A stretch of DNA of 12,064 nucleotides, taken from positions 1 to 12,064 of the forward strand of contig SYKJ01000176.1 of NCBI GenBank assembly GCA_005798205.1, read 5' to 3'. A program made the translations under genes and the position numbers. The DNA is from Bacteroidota bacterium. Its GTDB lineage: Bacteria > Bacteroidota > Bacteroidia > Flavobacteriales > Crocinitomicaceae. Of the stretch, positions 1-6,855 are shown piece after piece; the stretch's first letter is position 1; every line of letters begins with the position of its first letter. The notes under the pieces were generated by a model. It was not told where the DNA came from. It searched no databases and saw only the letters and a list, made by a program, of their open reading frames with translations.

Positions 1-501
1 ACTTAAATGTCCGCCAGGTAAAATTGCCGAACGGTCTTTGTAGGAAATCGATATTACACGAGCACTGGGATAGGTCATTTTTAGTTGATCAGTAATGGTG
101 TAAGTTTTTAAATTTCTTGGAGATTTTTGACCTTCACTAGAAGAACTCCCAATTGTTGATTCACTGTTATCTGCAACGCAATTTACGATGCTTAAGCTCT
201 TTCTATCGTACCACTCATTTCCTACAATTCCATGGTCTGAGGGGTTACTTCCTGTATAAATTGATGCATGACCTGGACCGGTATATGTTGGGACAAAATT
301 GTACAAGGTAGTCCGCATATTCGCACCTTCATTTAGAAAACGATTAAATCCTGTTGTACAAAAATTTCCTTTGTAGCGGTACAAGTAATCATAACACATC
401 TGATCAATGACAATTCCAACTAATAGTTTGGAATCTTTTTTTTTCTGAGAAAAAAATTGAGTAATATTCAAGAATAAAAAAAGAAAAAGAATGATTTTCA
501 T
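1..501 (-). CDS. pafA: PafA-type alkaline phosphatase, N-terminal part (3' end beyond window)
   Basis: Secreted or periplasmic phosphomonoesterase of the alkaline phosphatase superfamily that releases phosphate from organic phosphomonoesters. 167 residues are visible from the ATG at 499-501; the gene runs off the left edge, so the metal-binding C-terminal half is not seen. Residues 1-19 form a Sec signal peptide (MKII, a run of Leu/Phe, then a likely cut near FSQ-K). Visible catalytic positions are metal ligand Asp33 in IVIDQM, nucleophile Thr74 in TGPGH, Asn95 in GIVGNEW, and Lys155 and Arg157 in YKDRSAILPGGH. Their spacing matches Asp38, Thr79, Asn100, Lys162 and Arg164 of Elizabethkingia PafA (recalled from the literature), with 41 residues from Asp to Thr and 21 from Thr to Asn in both. 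It lies 143 nt downstream of the propeller gene on the same strand, so co-transcription is possible but unproven. A related nucleotide pyrophosphatase is less likely because of the Lys-Asp-Arg motif. Confidence 0.88.
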   Translation of the reverse strand, partial: MKIILFLFLFLNITQFFSQKKKDSKLLVGIVIDQMCYDYLYRYKGNFCTTGFNRFLNEGANMRTTLYNFVPTYTGPGHASIYTGSNPSDHGIVGNEWYDRKSLSIVNCVADNSESTIGSSSSEGQKSPRNLKTYTITDQLKMTYPSARVISISYKDRSAILPGGHLS

Positions 502-556
502 CTGTCAAATTTAAGAAATGAACTTGTAATTTGCCTATTTTTAGAATAGAATTATT

Positions 557-583
557 AATTCAAATTATTTGTGTAATTGAATT
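557..583. repeat. AT-rich inverted repeat between propeller and phosphatase genes
   Basis: An 11-nt arm (557-567, AATTCAAATTA) and a 10-nt arm (574-583, TAATTGAATT) are complementary apart from one bulged base and enclose a 6-nt loop. There are almost no GC pairs. On the minus strand no T-run follows directly, so it is a poor terminator for the propeller gene. On the plus strand it is followed by a T-rich stretch, but no plus-strand gene is nearby. The rest of the 143-nt gap (502-644) shows nothing else convincing. Confidence 0.3.
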
Positions 584-644
584 TATTTTTATCGTACCTA
601 AGTTTATTATTACAAAAGACATTTCCGCAAATCAAACAAGCCCA

Positions 645-1898
645 TTAATTCTTTAAGAATTTATAATTCTTTCCATTGTTCTCTAGCAAGTAAGCACCAT
701 TTTGAAGATTTGACACATTAATAATTTTTTCAAATGTGCTAATAACTTCTTTGCCGCTAAGGTCTAAGATTCTATTCAGGCCTAAGGCAAATTCTGATAA
801 ATAAAGAAGGTCATTCACTGGATTAGGATAAACTAAAAGTGTATTCTCAAGCTGATTTATTCCTAGACTAGGTCTAACATCAAATACGATAGTACCAGGA
901 GAAATTCCAACATTAAAATTTGATAATTCTGTGTTGTTTGCATCAAATATGTGTACTTTTCCAAAAGAAAAATAGTCGGTTTCACTTGTGTAGAATTGAC
1001 CTGACACAGGTTCTTGAGCTAACTCATAATAATTTAAAGTATGTCCTGCAACAGGACCGATATTGTTCATCACATTAATGTCAAATTCATTGAGAACGTC
1101 CGCCGATGAAAGTTGGTAAACCAATTTATCATCACGAAGTGAAGAAGTTCCACAACCTGTAGACACATTCGCCAAATTAACTGTGCTATTACTTGTTCCA
1201 TCGAGTGCTACTTTCGAAATAGAGGAACCTGAAAAATCTTTGTTATTGACAGTATACAAAAAATTGCCAAGTTTCACTAGGTTATCGGGGTTTTTACCAT
1301 CTGGACCCAGATTAACTTCATTTCCATACGTTAGAGTTGTTAAATCAAAAGTGCCAATGAATCCTTTCTCATTTCCCCATTCAAAGCCATTGTTTACTGC
1401 AATGTAAGCTACTGACCCGTCAATTACTATATTTTGTGTCGCATATTTTGGACCAATTGTTGTGTCTATTGAAGCCAAAAAATCTAAGGTGTTGGAGTTG
1501 TAGACATGTAAATATGAATCAAAAGTGACTAAATACTCACCACGAGTTGCTATTAATTTATCCTGATAAACTCCTAAATTTCTAACGCCAGCCAATTCGA
1601 CACTTGCAATTTCTTGGTGTGTATTCAAGTCCATTTTAAATATTTTGCTATCTGCCGCAACGTAATAATAAGGCCCATTGATGATCATATCAGATGCAAA
1701 ACGCATTCCCTCCAATGTATCTACAATTTGATATGTTTGACTGGCTGGATTGTAACTTCCAATTGTAACTGGTTCAATGATTTCATTAGTTTGATAGTCA
1801 AAATAGCCTTCATTGAGAATAAGAGTTTGATGCAAATAATTTTGAGCTTGGGTGATTACAGTTAAGCTTAACCCGAAAAGTAAAAATAGATTTTTCAT
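645..1898 (-). CDS. Secreted BtuG/DUF5074-like beta-propeller with T9SS sorting tail, riboswitch-controlled
   Basis: Probable extracellular cobalamin-binding beta-propeller. It starts at the ATG at 1896-1898 with a Sec signal peptide (residues 1-19, MKNLFLLFGLSL...TQAQ); there is no lipobox cysteine. Residues 20-340 are short beta-strand repeats of the YncE/DUF5074 type: an ILNEG opening (27-31), blades such as YLHVYNSNT and IGTFDLTTLT, a KNPDNLVKLGNFLYTVN stretch (202-218), and GISPGTIVF (331-339) closing the propeller. Residues 353-417 are a type A T9SS C-terminal domain with VYPNP at 356-360, a central RILDLSGKEV and an ending LQNGAYLL...KFLKN. DUF5074 propellers include Bacteroides BtuG, a surface lipoprotein that passes B12 to BtuB. 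The B12 riboswitch immediately upstream supports the same ligand here. B12 binding is inferred, not shown. The T9SS tail in place of a lipid anchor is the unusual point, and no btuB is seen in the window. A propeller with another ligand remains possible. Confidence 0.85.
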   Translation of the reverse strand: MKNLFLLFGLSLTVITQAQNYLHQTLILNEGYFDYQTNEIIEPVTIGSYNPASQTYQIVDTLEGMRFASDMIINGPYYYVAADSKIFKMDLNTHQEIASVELAGVRNLGVYQDKLIATRGEYLVTFDSYLHVYNSNTLDFLASIDTTIGPKYATQNIVIDGSVAYIAVNNGFEWGNEKGFIGTFDLTTLTYGNEVNLGPDGKNPDNLVKLGNFLYTVNNKDFSGSSISKVALDGTSNSTVNLANVSTGCGTSSLRDDKLVYQLSSADVLNEFDINVMNNIGPVAGHTLNYYELAQEPVSGQFYTSETDYFSFGKVHIFDANNTELSNFNVGISPGTIVFDVRPSLGINQLENTLLVYPNPVNDLLYLSEFALGLNRILDLSGKEVISTFEKIINVSNLQNGAYLLENNGKNYKFLKN

Positions 1899-1924
1899 TT
1901 ATTTTGTTTTAAGTATTACTAATT

Positions 1925-1992
1925 AAAAAAATGAAAACGGATTAAAAGTCAGGTAAGGATATACTTATCCTAAACCGTGGCCGACTTTAATC
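1925..1992 (-). terminator. Terminator-like expression platform of the cobalamin riboswitch
   Basis: On the minus strand, after the aptamer, the 5' arm GATTAAAGTCGG (1992-1981) can pair with the 3' arm CCTGACTTTTAATC (1953-1940), with one bulge and one G-U pair. Nested inside is a perfect 6-bp hairpin AGGATA/TATCCT with a 4-nt loop (1971-1956). The 3' arm is followed by CGTTTTCA and then seven Ts (1931-1925), as in an intrinsic terminator. An alternative hairpin GACTT/AAGTC (1999-1995 with 1987-1983) would use up the terminator 5' arm and overlaps the P1 3' strand, so ligand-stabilised P1 could favour termination. The structure is visible in the sequence; the switching mechanism is inferred. 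Confidence 0.65.
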
Positions 1993-1994
1993 TG

Positions 1995-2165
1995 AAGTCT
2001 TCACGTTGATCTTAGGCAAGTATTCTGGCTCACACTAAGCTCGAACCGCCTTCCCAATACAATCAGTGGCTAATGATTCGTTTTTAAAGTGTTTACAGCT
2101 GCAGTTACAGCTCCGGATTCTAACCGGATTCCTTTTTAATTTGCTTTGTAGGCAAAACCGAAGAA
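1995..2165 (-). ncRNA. Cobalamin (B12) riboswitch aptamer
   Basis: The minus strand carries the hallmarks of the cobalamin riboswitch class. The B12 box is AGCCAGAATACTTGCC (2030-2015), close to the consensus AGYCMGgAgaCCkGCC. The core segment GGAATCCGGTTAGAATCCGG (2132-2113) includes a CCGG/CCGG stem around the conserved loop and is followed by AGCTGTAACTGCAGCTGTAA (2112-2093). A GGCGGTTCGAG joining segment precedes the B12 box. P1 can form from TCTTC (2164-2160) and GAAGA (2002-1998). The total of about 170 nt fits the family. It lies in the leader of the beta-propeller gene about 100 nt before its ATG, so B12 is expected to repress that gene, as is usual for this class. Confidence 0.92.
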
Positions 2166-2170
2166 CACTG

Positions 2171-2178
2171 CAAAATTA
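2171..2178 (-). promoter_or_regulatory. Candidate -7 promoter element for the riboswitch transcript
   Basis: TAATTTTG on the minus strand matches the Bacteroidota -7 consensus TAnnTTTG. It would place the transcript start near 2164-2167, just at the beginning of the aptamer P1 strand. No good TTG-type -33 element lies about 19 nt upstream. It sits only about 30 nt after the DUF1501 stop codon, so the riboswitch unit could be transcribed on its own or by read-through from the upstream operon. Confidence 0.4.
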
Positions 2179-2205
2179 ATTAAATTAGTTAAAAATTGCT
2201 TTTAT

Positions 2206-3756
2206 TTATTTAATTTTTTGCAATTTAAGAGAGAGATTTCCCGAATTTTTGAGAACTTGAATGAGATAAGATCCTGGAGATAAATCATTTGTTTCGCATG
2301 GAATTAAATGTAACCCAGCTATTAAGTTATTAGATCCAATTTCTTTTACAATTTGACCGTTCAAGTCATATATTAAAACTTCAACTCTTTCGTCTAATGT
2401 ATTTATTTTTAAGGTGCAATTACTTGGAGTGGGATTTGGAAAAACAATATTTTTTAACTCTGCAGTTTCCTCCTCGTTTAATCCTACAGAACAACCGCTT
2501 AAAACCTGAACAAAAGAAATAGTATGCTCAAATAAGTTTTGAATAGATGATACCGGAACTTCAAACCAATCTTTAAGAATAGAGGCATAAACATCTCTAA
2601 AATCAATCTGCATAGTTACACCTGCTTGTGGATTTATTTGGTTGCTAATTTGTGGATTAGGGCCAATAATTCCAGAATTTATACATTTTCCGAATAAAAA
2701 AAGTGGTGCGGCATCACCGTGGTCTGTTCCAAAACTTCCATTTGAGGCTATTTGTCTACCAAATTCAGAAAATGTCATTCCTGCAACTCTTTCTTCAAGA
2801 CCTAATAATTGAAGGTCATGTTGGAAAGCAGCAACCGCATCTGATAGTTTTTTTAACAAATTTGTATGTTCACCCTCACTTGTGTTGGTTTGTGAAACTT
2901 GGGAGTCGTGGGTGTCAAAGCCATTGATATTTAAAATGTAAACCTTTGTTTTAAGACCACCTGAAATCATTTGTGCAATTTGTTTTAATTTAACTGCAAT
3001 TGAATTTGTAGGATCATAAAGCGTTGAAAGTGAATTTCCTGAATTTGCAGCTACACTAATTTGATTTCCGTATTCATTTGTTTGATTGAGGATAGTTGCA
3101 ATAAACTCAATATGAGAACCGTAGTACGTTCCGTCATTTGATACACTTGTCTCCAATAAATTAAAAGCATTAAATGGGTCGCTAACTGCATGAGAAAAAT
3201 TACCCATTAAACCTTGACAAGTAGTTGATAATTCTGAGCCCAGACTTATTGCAAAAGGATCTGGAAAATTAGTATTTGGGTAACCCTCCGGAAAATTTCC
3301 ATTTTCGCTATCAAAATACCTTCCTAACCAACCGTTAGTTTGCTGACTATCTAATGAACCACTTGTCCAGATATCCATGGATCTAAAATGCGAACGATTT
3401 TGCTCTGGGTAACCAACATTTTGAACCACAGTTAATTTTCCATTATCGAACATATTTTTCATACCTGTCATTATTGGATGGATTCCAACTGAACTTGTCA
3501 GTGAAAGAATTTGATTTTCAGGCAGAATTATATTTGGTCTTTGAATCATTAAATTATCATATTGATCAATAGGAATAATTGTGTTTAAGCCATCGTTTCC
3601 ACCATTTAATTGAATCAATATTAGAACACGGTCCTCAGCATTTTTTGAAAAATCGAATAATTTTTTTGTTATCGCCTTCATGCCAAAGCCATCAGCAACA
3701 AAAGGAATTGTTAATGAGGCAAGAGATAAATTTTTAACAAAGCTTCTTCTTTTCAT
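2206..3756 (-). CDS. DUF1501 protein with twin-arginine-like signal and T9SS sorting tail
   Basis: Exported protein of unknown reaction in the DUF1501 family, related in fold to alkaline phosphatase and sulfatase enzymes. The N-terminus MKRRSFVKNLSLASL carries an RRSFVK motif typical of Tat signals. The domain spans about residues 41-420: LIQLNGGNDGLNTIIP (47-62), QNRSHFRSMDIW (119-130), NINGFDTHDSQ (276-286, likely metal-binding Asp and His), FSEFGRQ (329-335) and GTDHGDAAPLFLFG (343-356). Residues 437-516 form a type A T9SS tail (VFPNP at 438-442, VLIYDLNGQIVKEI, LSPGSYLIQV). It is the third gene of a run, 20 nt after the DUF1800 gene; DUF1501/DUF1800 pairs recur in Bacteroidota and Planctomycetes. 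Combining a Tat-like signal with T9SS sorting is uncommon. The family call is firm; enzymatic activity and substrate are unknown. Confidence 0.9.
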   Translation of the reverse strand: MKRRSFVKNLSLASLTIPFVADGFGMKAITKKLFDFSKNAEDRVLILIQLNGGNDGLNTIIPIDQYDNLMIQRPNIILPENQILSLTSSVGIHPIMTGMKNMFDNGKLTVVQNVGYPEQNRSHFRSMDIWTSGSLDSQQTNGWLGRYFDSENGNFPEGYPNTNFPDPFAISLGSELSTTCQGLMGNFSHAVSDPFNAFNLLETSVSNDGTYYGSHIEFIATILNQTNEYGNQISVAANSGNSLSTLYDPTNSIAVKLKQIAQMISGGLKTKVYILNINGFDTHDSQVSQTNTSEGEHTNLLKKLSDAVAAFQHDLQLLGLEERVAGMTFSEFGRQIASNGSFGTDHGDAAPLFLFGKCINSGIIGPNPQISNQINPQAGVTMQIDFRDVYASILKDWFEVPVSSIQNLFEHTISFVQVLSGCSVGLNEEETAELKNIVFPNPTPSNCTLKINTLDERVEVLIYDLNGQIVKEIGSNNLIAGLHLIPCETNDLSPGSYLIQVLKNSGNLSLKLQKIK

Positions 3757-3776
3757 TTTCTATTGTTATTTCTCTT

Positions 3777-5351
3777 TTAAATTGTTTGGTATTGAGGCAT
3801 TTTTAAAACAGTGTTCAAAACGAGACGAATTCTTAATTTAACAGGATCTGATACAAGTGGATTAGTAATATCTGCAAGATATTCATTGTATTGATCTGTC
3901 CATTCAAAATCAGGCAAACCATTTGTTAAAATACCTTTCAAGTATAGTTTGTCACTTGCTGAGATATCTTTCGGAAAGAAAACGCCACAAATGTCATCAA
4001 TAACAATACTCGGAGAGTCAGGCACAGATAAATTGTCTAAAAAACCGAGCAGGTTGATACTAAAATTATCACCTCCAACTGAGAAACCATTGAAAAGTAA
4101 AGCACCTACAAGATCAAATCTTTTTTTAATGTAAGTGGAATTAATCCAAAGTTTTGAAAAAGAAGGCGCTTGGTAGTAAGCTGTCCAGCCGGAAACACTT
4201 GGAGGCATTTGGTAATTTTGCCCCATTGAATCAATAAAATAATAAATAGCCAAATAAATTTCTGAATTGGATGTTAAACTAAAATTTAGGTTAGAGCTTG
4301 TAGCATTTAAAAGTCCATAAACCATTTCATACGGACTTCGAATTATTGCACCCTTGACACTACTATCATAAAAATGTTCGCTCATAAAAAGCTCTGTAAG
4401 AACAGGTAAAATTTCGTAATTATTGGAAATAAGTGTTGTTGCCATACTTGGAATTACATCAGATAGCACAATCGGAGTTAAATCATAATTAACAAAATAG
4501 ACATAAAGTTTAGTACAGATATGAGTTGCAACCTGATCTTGGTTAAAAATAACATCGATAAAATCATGCAATTCTTGTTCAGCATTTGCATTAATTATTT
4601 GGTTATTAAAATGGTAAGAAAGTTGTTTACTTGAATTGTCGTGTAGAGAGGGATTAAAATTTGCTGTAACTTCAGTTAATGTGTCACTTCTTATACCAGA
4701 TAAATTATAGCCTGTAAGAATTTTTGCGCCTGCAGCAACATCAACCTCTGTATAATTTGAATAATCTCCAGTAGCTATTTGCAAACCTTTCCCAATTGAA
4801 AATAACTCGAGTAATTCTCTGGAATAATTTTCGTTTGGTGAATAGACAGTATTTGAGCCACCGTTCAAAAAAAGGAGCATGCTTGGTTCCAAAGTAACAT
4901 CTTTTACTAATTGTTTAAAGTTCCCTAAAGAACTTTGTCTAAGAAGCGTTAAGTAATAATACATTGCCCTTGCATCGTTTGTGTAAGAAAGACCAAAATG
5001 ATTTTGCCAAAAAAGAACCATTTTTTCGGTAATGTTGGTATTACCTTCACTCATATTTTTATTTATCCAAACAGCAAGCGATTTTAAACGAGCGTTTTCG
5101 CATGCTTGATTTTCTTGATTATTGGTTGGATAAACAGAATTAACCCACGTCTCTCCCTGAGCTACGATAGTTTCTTCGGGCAAGTATGCCAATGGTGGAT
5201 TTACAATAGGTGTCTGAAGTAGTGAGGTAACAGTATTTTGCATGCCATTTGAGACAGCATCCAGAATTTGTTGATTTGTAGCTCCAAAAACTGTTCTACG
5301 CAATAAATGTGCTGCTTCAGTTTTAGTCCAAGGGCCAGTGTAGGGAACCAT
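3777..5351 (-). CDS. DUF1800 family protein
   Basis: Protein of unknown molecular function in the DUF1800 family, 524 residues. Family landmarks are visible in order: AAHLLRRTVFGAT (13-25, compare the usual HLLrRagFG), KMVLFWQNHF (110-119), LLRQSSLGNFKQLVKDV (136-152), ENYSRELLELFSIG (174-187), AAGAKILTGY (206-215), a LHD motif (236-238), and near the C-terminus SPYEMVYGLL and MPPSVSGW. The ATG at 5349-5351 is the only plausible start, since an in-frame stop lies a few codons upstream. From this start there is no recognisable signal peptide and no T9SS tail, although both flanking genes encode exported proteins. It lies 18 nt after the Kazal gene and 20 nt before the DUF1501 gene, its usual partner. 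Whether it stays in the cytoplasm or is carried out with DUF1501 cannot be told from the sequence. Confidence 0.9.
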   Translation of the reverse strand: MVPYTGPWTKTEAAHLLRRTVFGATNQQILDAVSNGMQNTVTSLLQTPIVNPPLAYLPEETIVAQGETWVNSVYPTNNQENQACENARLKSLAVWINKNMSEGNTNITEKMVLFWQNHFGLSYTNDARAMYYYLTLLRQSSLGNFKQLVKDVTLEPSMLLFLNGGSNTVYSPNENYSRELLELFSIGKGLQIATGDYSNYTEVDVAAGAKILTGYNLSGIRSDTLTEVTANFNPSLHDNSSKQLSYHFNNQIINANAEQELHDFIDVIFNQDQVATHICTKLYVYFVNYDLTPIVLSDVIPSMATTLISNNYEILPVLTELFMSEHFYDSSVKGAIIRSPYEMVYGLLNATSSNLNFSLTSNSEIYLAIYYFIDSMGQNYQMPPSVSGWTAYYQAPSFSKLWINSTYIKKRFDLVGALLFNGFSVGGDNFSINLLGFLDNLSVPDSPSIVIDDICGVFFPKDISASDKLYLKGILTNGLPDFEWTDQYNEYLADITNPLVSDPVKLRIRLVLNTVLKMPQYQTI

Positions 5352-5369
5352 ATCCTTTTTAAAATAAAT

Positions 5370-6683
5370 TTATTTTTTTATAAAATATTTTCTACTGATT
5401 TGATTATTTTGTTCAAGTTGAAGTATGTATGTTCCTTTTAAAAAATTGGATAAATTAATTTTGATTTCTTCACCAACATAATTCGTTGTAAATACCTCTC
5501 TATTTAAAATATCATAAATACGAAGGTTCACTTTTCCTGAGAATAAAGTTGTCTTAACGGTAAGTTGTTCATTGGCAGGATTTGGATAAAGTAATATGTC
5601 GACTTGTTGTTCCTGTAAATTCAAAGAAAGGCAAGCTTGACAAGAATCCAAATTAGGATACAAAGAATTTGAGTAGTCAACCATTCCAACTATTTCAGAG
5701 CAACCTGAAATCATGGTACATTGATCGTTGATAATCCCTATTCCTAATGCCATGGTACATATTCCAAAATTTACATTTGATAAATCTGTACATGGAGGTG
5801 CAAGATTTATCTGCATACAGTTTCCTTGACAATTCTCCAAACTTGATATTGCCAATGCATAATTTACAGAACCTACAATTGTTCCACAACCGCTAATTGG
5901 ACTGCAAATGCCATTGATTAAACCATAACCCAAAATCATATCACACTCGCCGAAGTCAATTCCTGCTAGGTTAGTACAAGGGGCAGCATTTGTAATAATC
6001 CCAGCGCATTCACCTGGAGTCCAAGAAGTTACTCCGCCCGAATTTGTTGCAACACAATCATTACTGTATGTGACATTATTACAACCACATACAGGATCAT
6101 ATTGCGTAGTACAAAAGATATCAGGATTTATTAAAGAGGAATCTACACAAGTTATTATTTCACCGCAAGGATAGGGTAAAACGCAAATGTTATTATCATA
6201 GTTAAAAATTACAGATCCAATAAAGTTCGTAGGAAAAGGAGGTGAAAATAAACTGTTATTAACTTCGTAGAAGTACGTAGTTCCGCCGCTTTGCCCAAAA
6301 AATGACATAGTTCCAACTGCAACATTACTGCCTGTTTGATCCAATACTTGCGAAACATAGGGATAATTTATAAAATCATTAGAATTACCGGTGAAATTAA
6401 CAGCAACTTGAAGAGTGCCAGTAGAGTCAAATGCAATGTTTTCGACACAAAATGATGAACAGGCAAAATTACTAGAGCATGGGCCATCCGTCCAAGCAGT
6501 TACACCTCCAGAATTTACTGCAATACAATCATTACTATATGTGACCCCATCACAACCACAAACTGGAGCATAAATCATGTTACATGGAGCAAGTGTATCA
6601 ATAAGTGAGGGATCAACGCATTGAGAGAAACTAGCGCTTTTAAATGCAAAAATAATGAGAAGTGAAATCATTAACTTTTTCAT
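5370..6683 (-). CDS. Secreted Kazal-type protease inhibitor protein with Cys-rich repeats and T9SS tail
   Basis: Probable extracellular serine-protease inhibitor of 437 residues. I chose the ATG at 6681-6683 (MKKLMISLLI); a longer reading to 6704 would need a TTG and spoils the signal peptide, which is residues 1-20. Kazal domain 1 is residues 22-69 (APVCGCDGVTYSNDC) and Kazal domain 2 is 179-226 (DPVCGCNNVTYSNDC). A beta-rich segment with few motifs lies between them (about 74-178). Two roughly 55-residue repeats follow, with cysteines at 236, 247, 260, 266, 285, 289 and at 298, 309, 322, 328, 348, 351; both share an FGxC...LGxGxIN...C...ISGC core. Residues 363-437 are a type A T9SS tail (LLYPNP, LRIYDILNREVF, LKGTYILQL). 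It heads the minus-strand run with DUF1800 and DUF1501. The target protease is unknown, and an adhesive or structural role is an alternative. Confidence 0.88.
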   Translation of the reverse strand: MKKLMISLLIIFAFKSASFSQCVDPSLIDTLAPCNMIYAPVCGCDGVTYSNDCIAVNSGGVTAWTDGPCSSNFACSSFCVENIAFDSTGTLQVAVNFTGNSNDFINYPYVSQVLDQTGSNVAVGTMSFFGQSGGTTYFYEVNNSLFSPPFPTNFIGSVIFNYDNNICVLPYPCGEIITCVDSSLINPDIFCTTQYDPVCGCNNVTYSNDCVATNSGGVTSWTPGECAGIITNAAPCTNLAGIDFGECDMILGYGLINGICSPISGCGTIVGSVNYALAISSLENCQGNCMQINLAPPCTDLSNVNFGICTMALGIGIINDQCTMISGCSEIVGMVDYSNSLYPNLDSCQACLSLNLQEQQVDILLYPNPANEQLTVKTTLFSGKVNLRIYDILNREVFTTNYVGEEIKINLSNFLKGTYILQLEQNNQISRKYFIKK

Positions 6684-6701
6684 AATCTTAAATTTTATAA
6701 T

Positions 6702-6709
6702 CAAATATA
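6702..6709 (-). promoter_or_regulatory. Candidate -7 promoter element for the Kazal/DUF1800/DUF1501 run
   Basis: TATATTTG on the minus strand is an exact match to TAnnTTTG and lies 18 nt before the ATG of the Kazal gene, giving a leader of roughly 11-14 nt. No clear TTG -33 element is seen; the position where it would lie is next to the AATT repeat. Confidence 0.45.
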
Positions 6710-6710
6710 C

Positions 6711-6729
6711 AATTAATTAATTAATTAAT
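6711..6729. repeat. Short AATT tandem repeat
   Basis: Nearly five copies of the tetranucleotide AATT lie just upstream of the -7 candidate at 6702-6709, inside the divergent promoter region. It falls between the expected -33 and -7 positions of the minus-strand promoter, so copy-number change could alter promoter spacing. That effect is an inference. Confidence 0.6.
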
Positions 6730-6830
6730 ACATTACATACCTGGTTTTTATACTTTTTATCTTTCTTAATTCTTTTTTTCGCAACGAAATATCTAGAAAT
6801 TACCACCATTTATTTATTTATGATTAATAC

Positions 6831-6838
6831 TATCTTTG
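6831..6838 (+). promoter_or_regulatory. Candidate -7 promoter element for the cysteine desulfurase/polysaccharide operon
   Basis: TATCTTTG is an exact match to the Bacteroidota TAnnTTTG element, 17 nt before the ATG at 6856. The expected transcript start is near 6843-6846, leaving a leader of about 10-13 nt. At the expected -33 position there is only a T-rich ATTTA, not TTG. The leader just before the start codon is A/T-rich and has no Shine-Dalgarno site, as is normal for this phylum. Confidence 0.5.
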
Positions 6839-6855
6839 TGAAAATTTTTTAATTC

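Noticed and set aside
506..513. TAAATTTG on the minus strand as a -7 element for the phosphatase gene
   Set aside because: It matches TAnnTTTG but would place the transcript start at or inside the ATG, and no -33 element is present; in such AT-rich DNA a chance match is likely.
534..549. Small CTATT/AATAG hairpin upstream of the phosphatase
   Set aside because: A five-pair AT-rich stem is too weak to support a regulatory or terminator call.
1183..1865. Plus-strand open frames at 1183-1407 and 1614-1865
   Set aside because: They lie wholly inside the propeller gene on the opposite strand, are short and show no recognisable motif; they are shadows of the real gene.
5352..5357. AAGGAT as a Shine-Dalgarno site before DUF1800
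   Set aside because: It lies almost directly against the ATG, too close for ribosome binding, and this phylum rarely uses such sites.
6684..6704. N-terminal extension of the Kazal protein to a TTG start at 6704
   Set aside because: It adds MIIKFKI before a clean signal peptide and overlaps the -7 promoter candidate; the ATG at 6683 gives a normal signal peptide.
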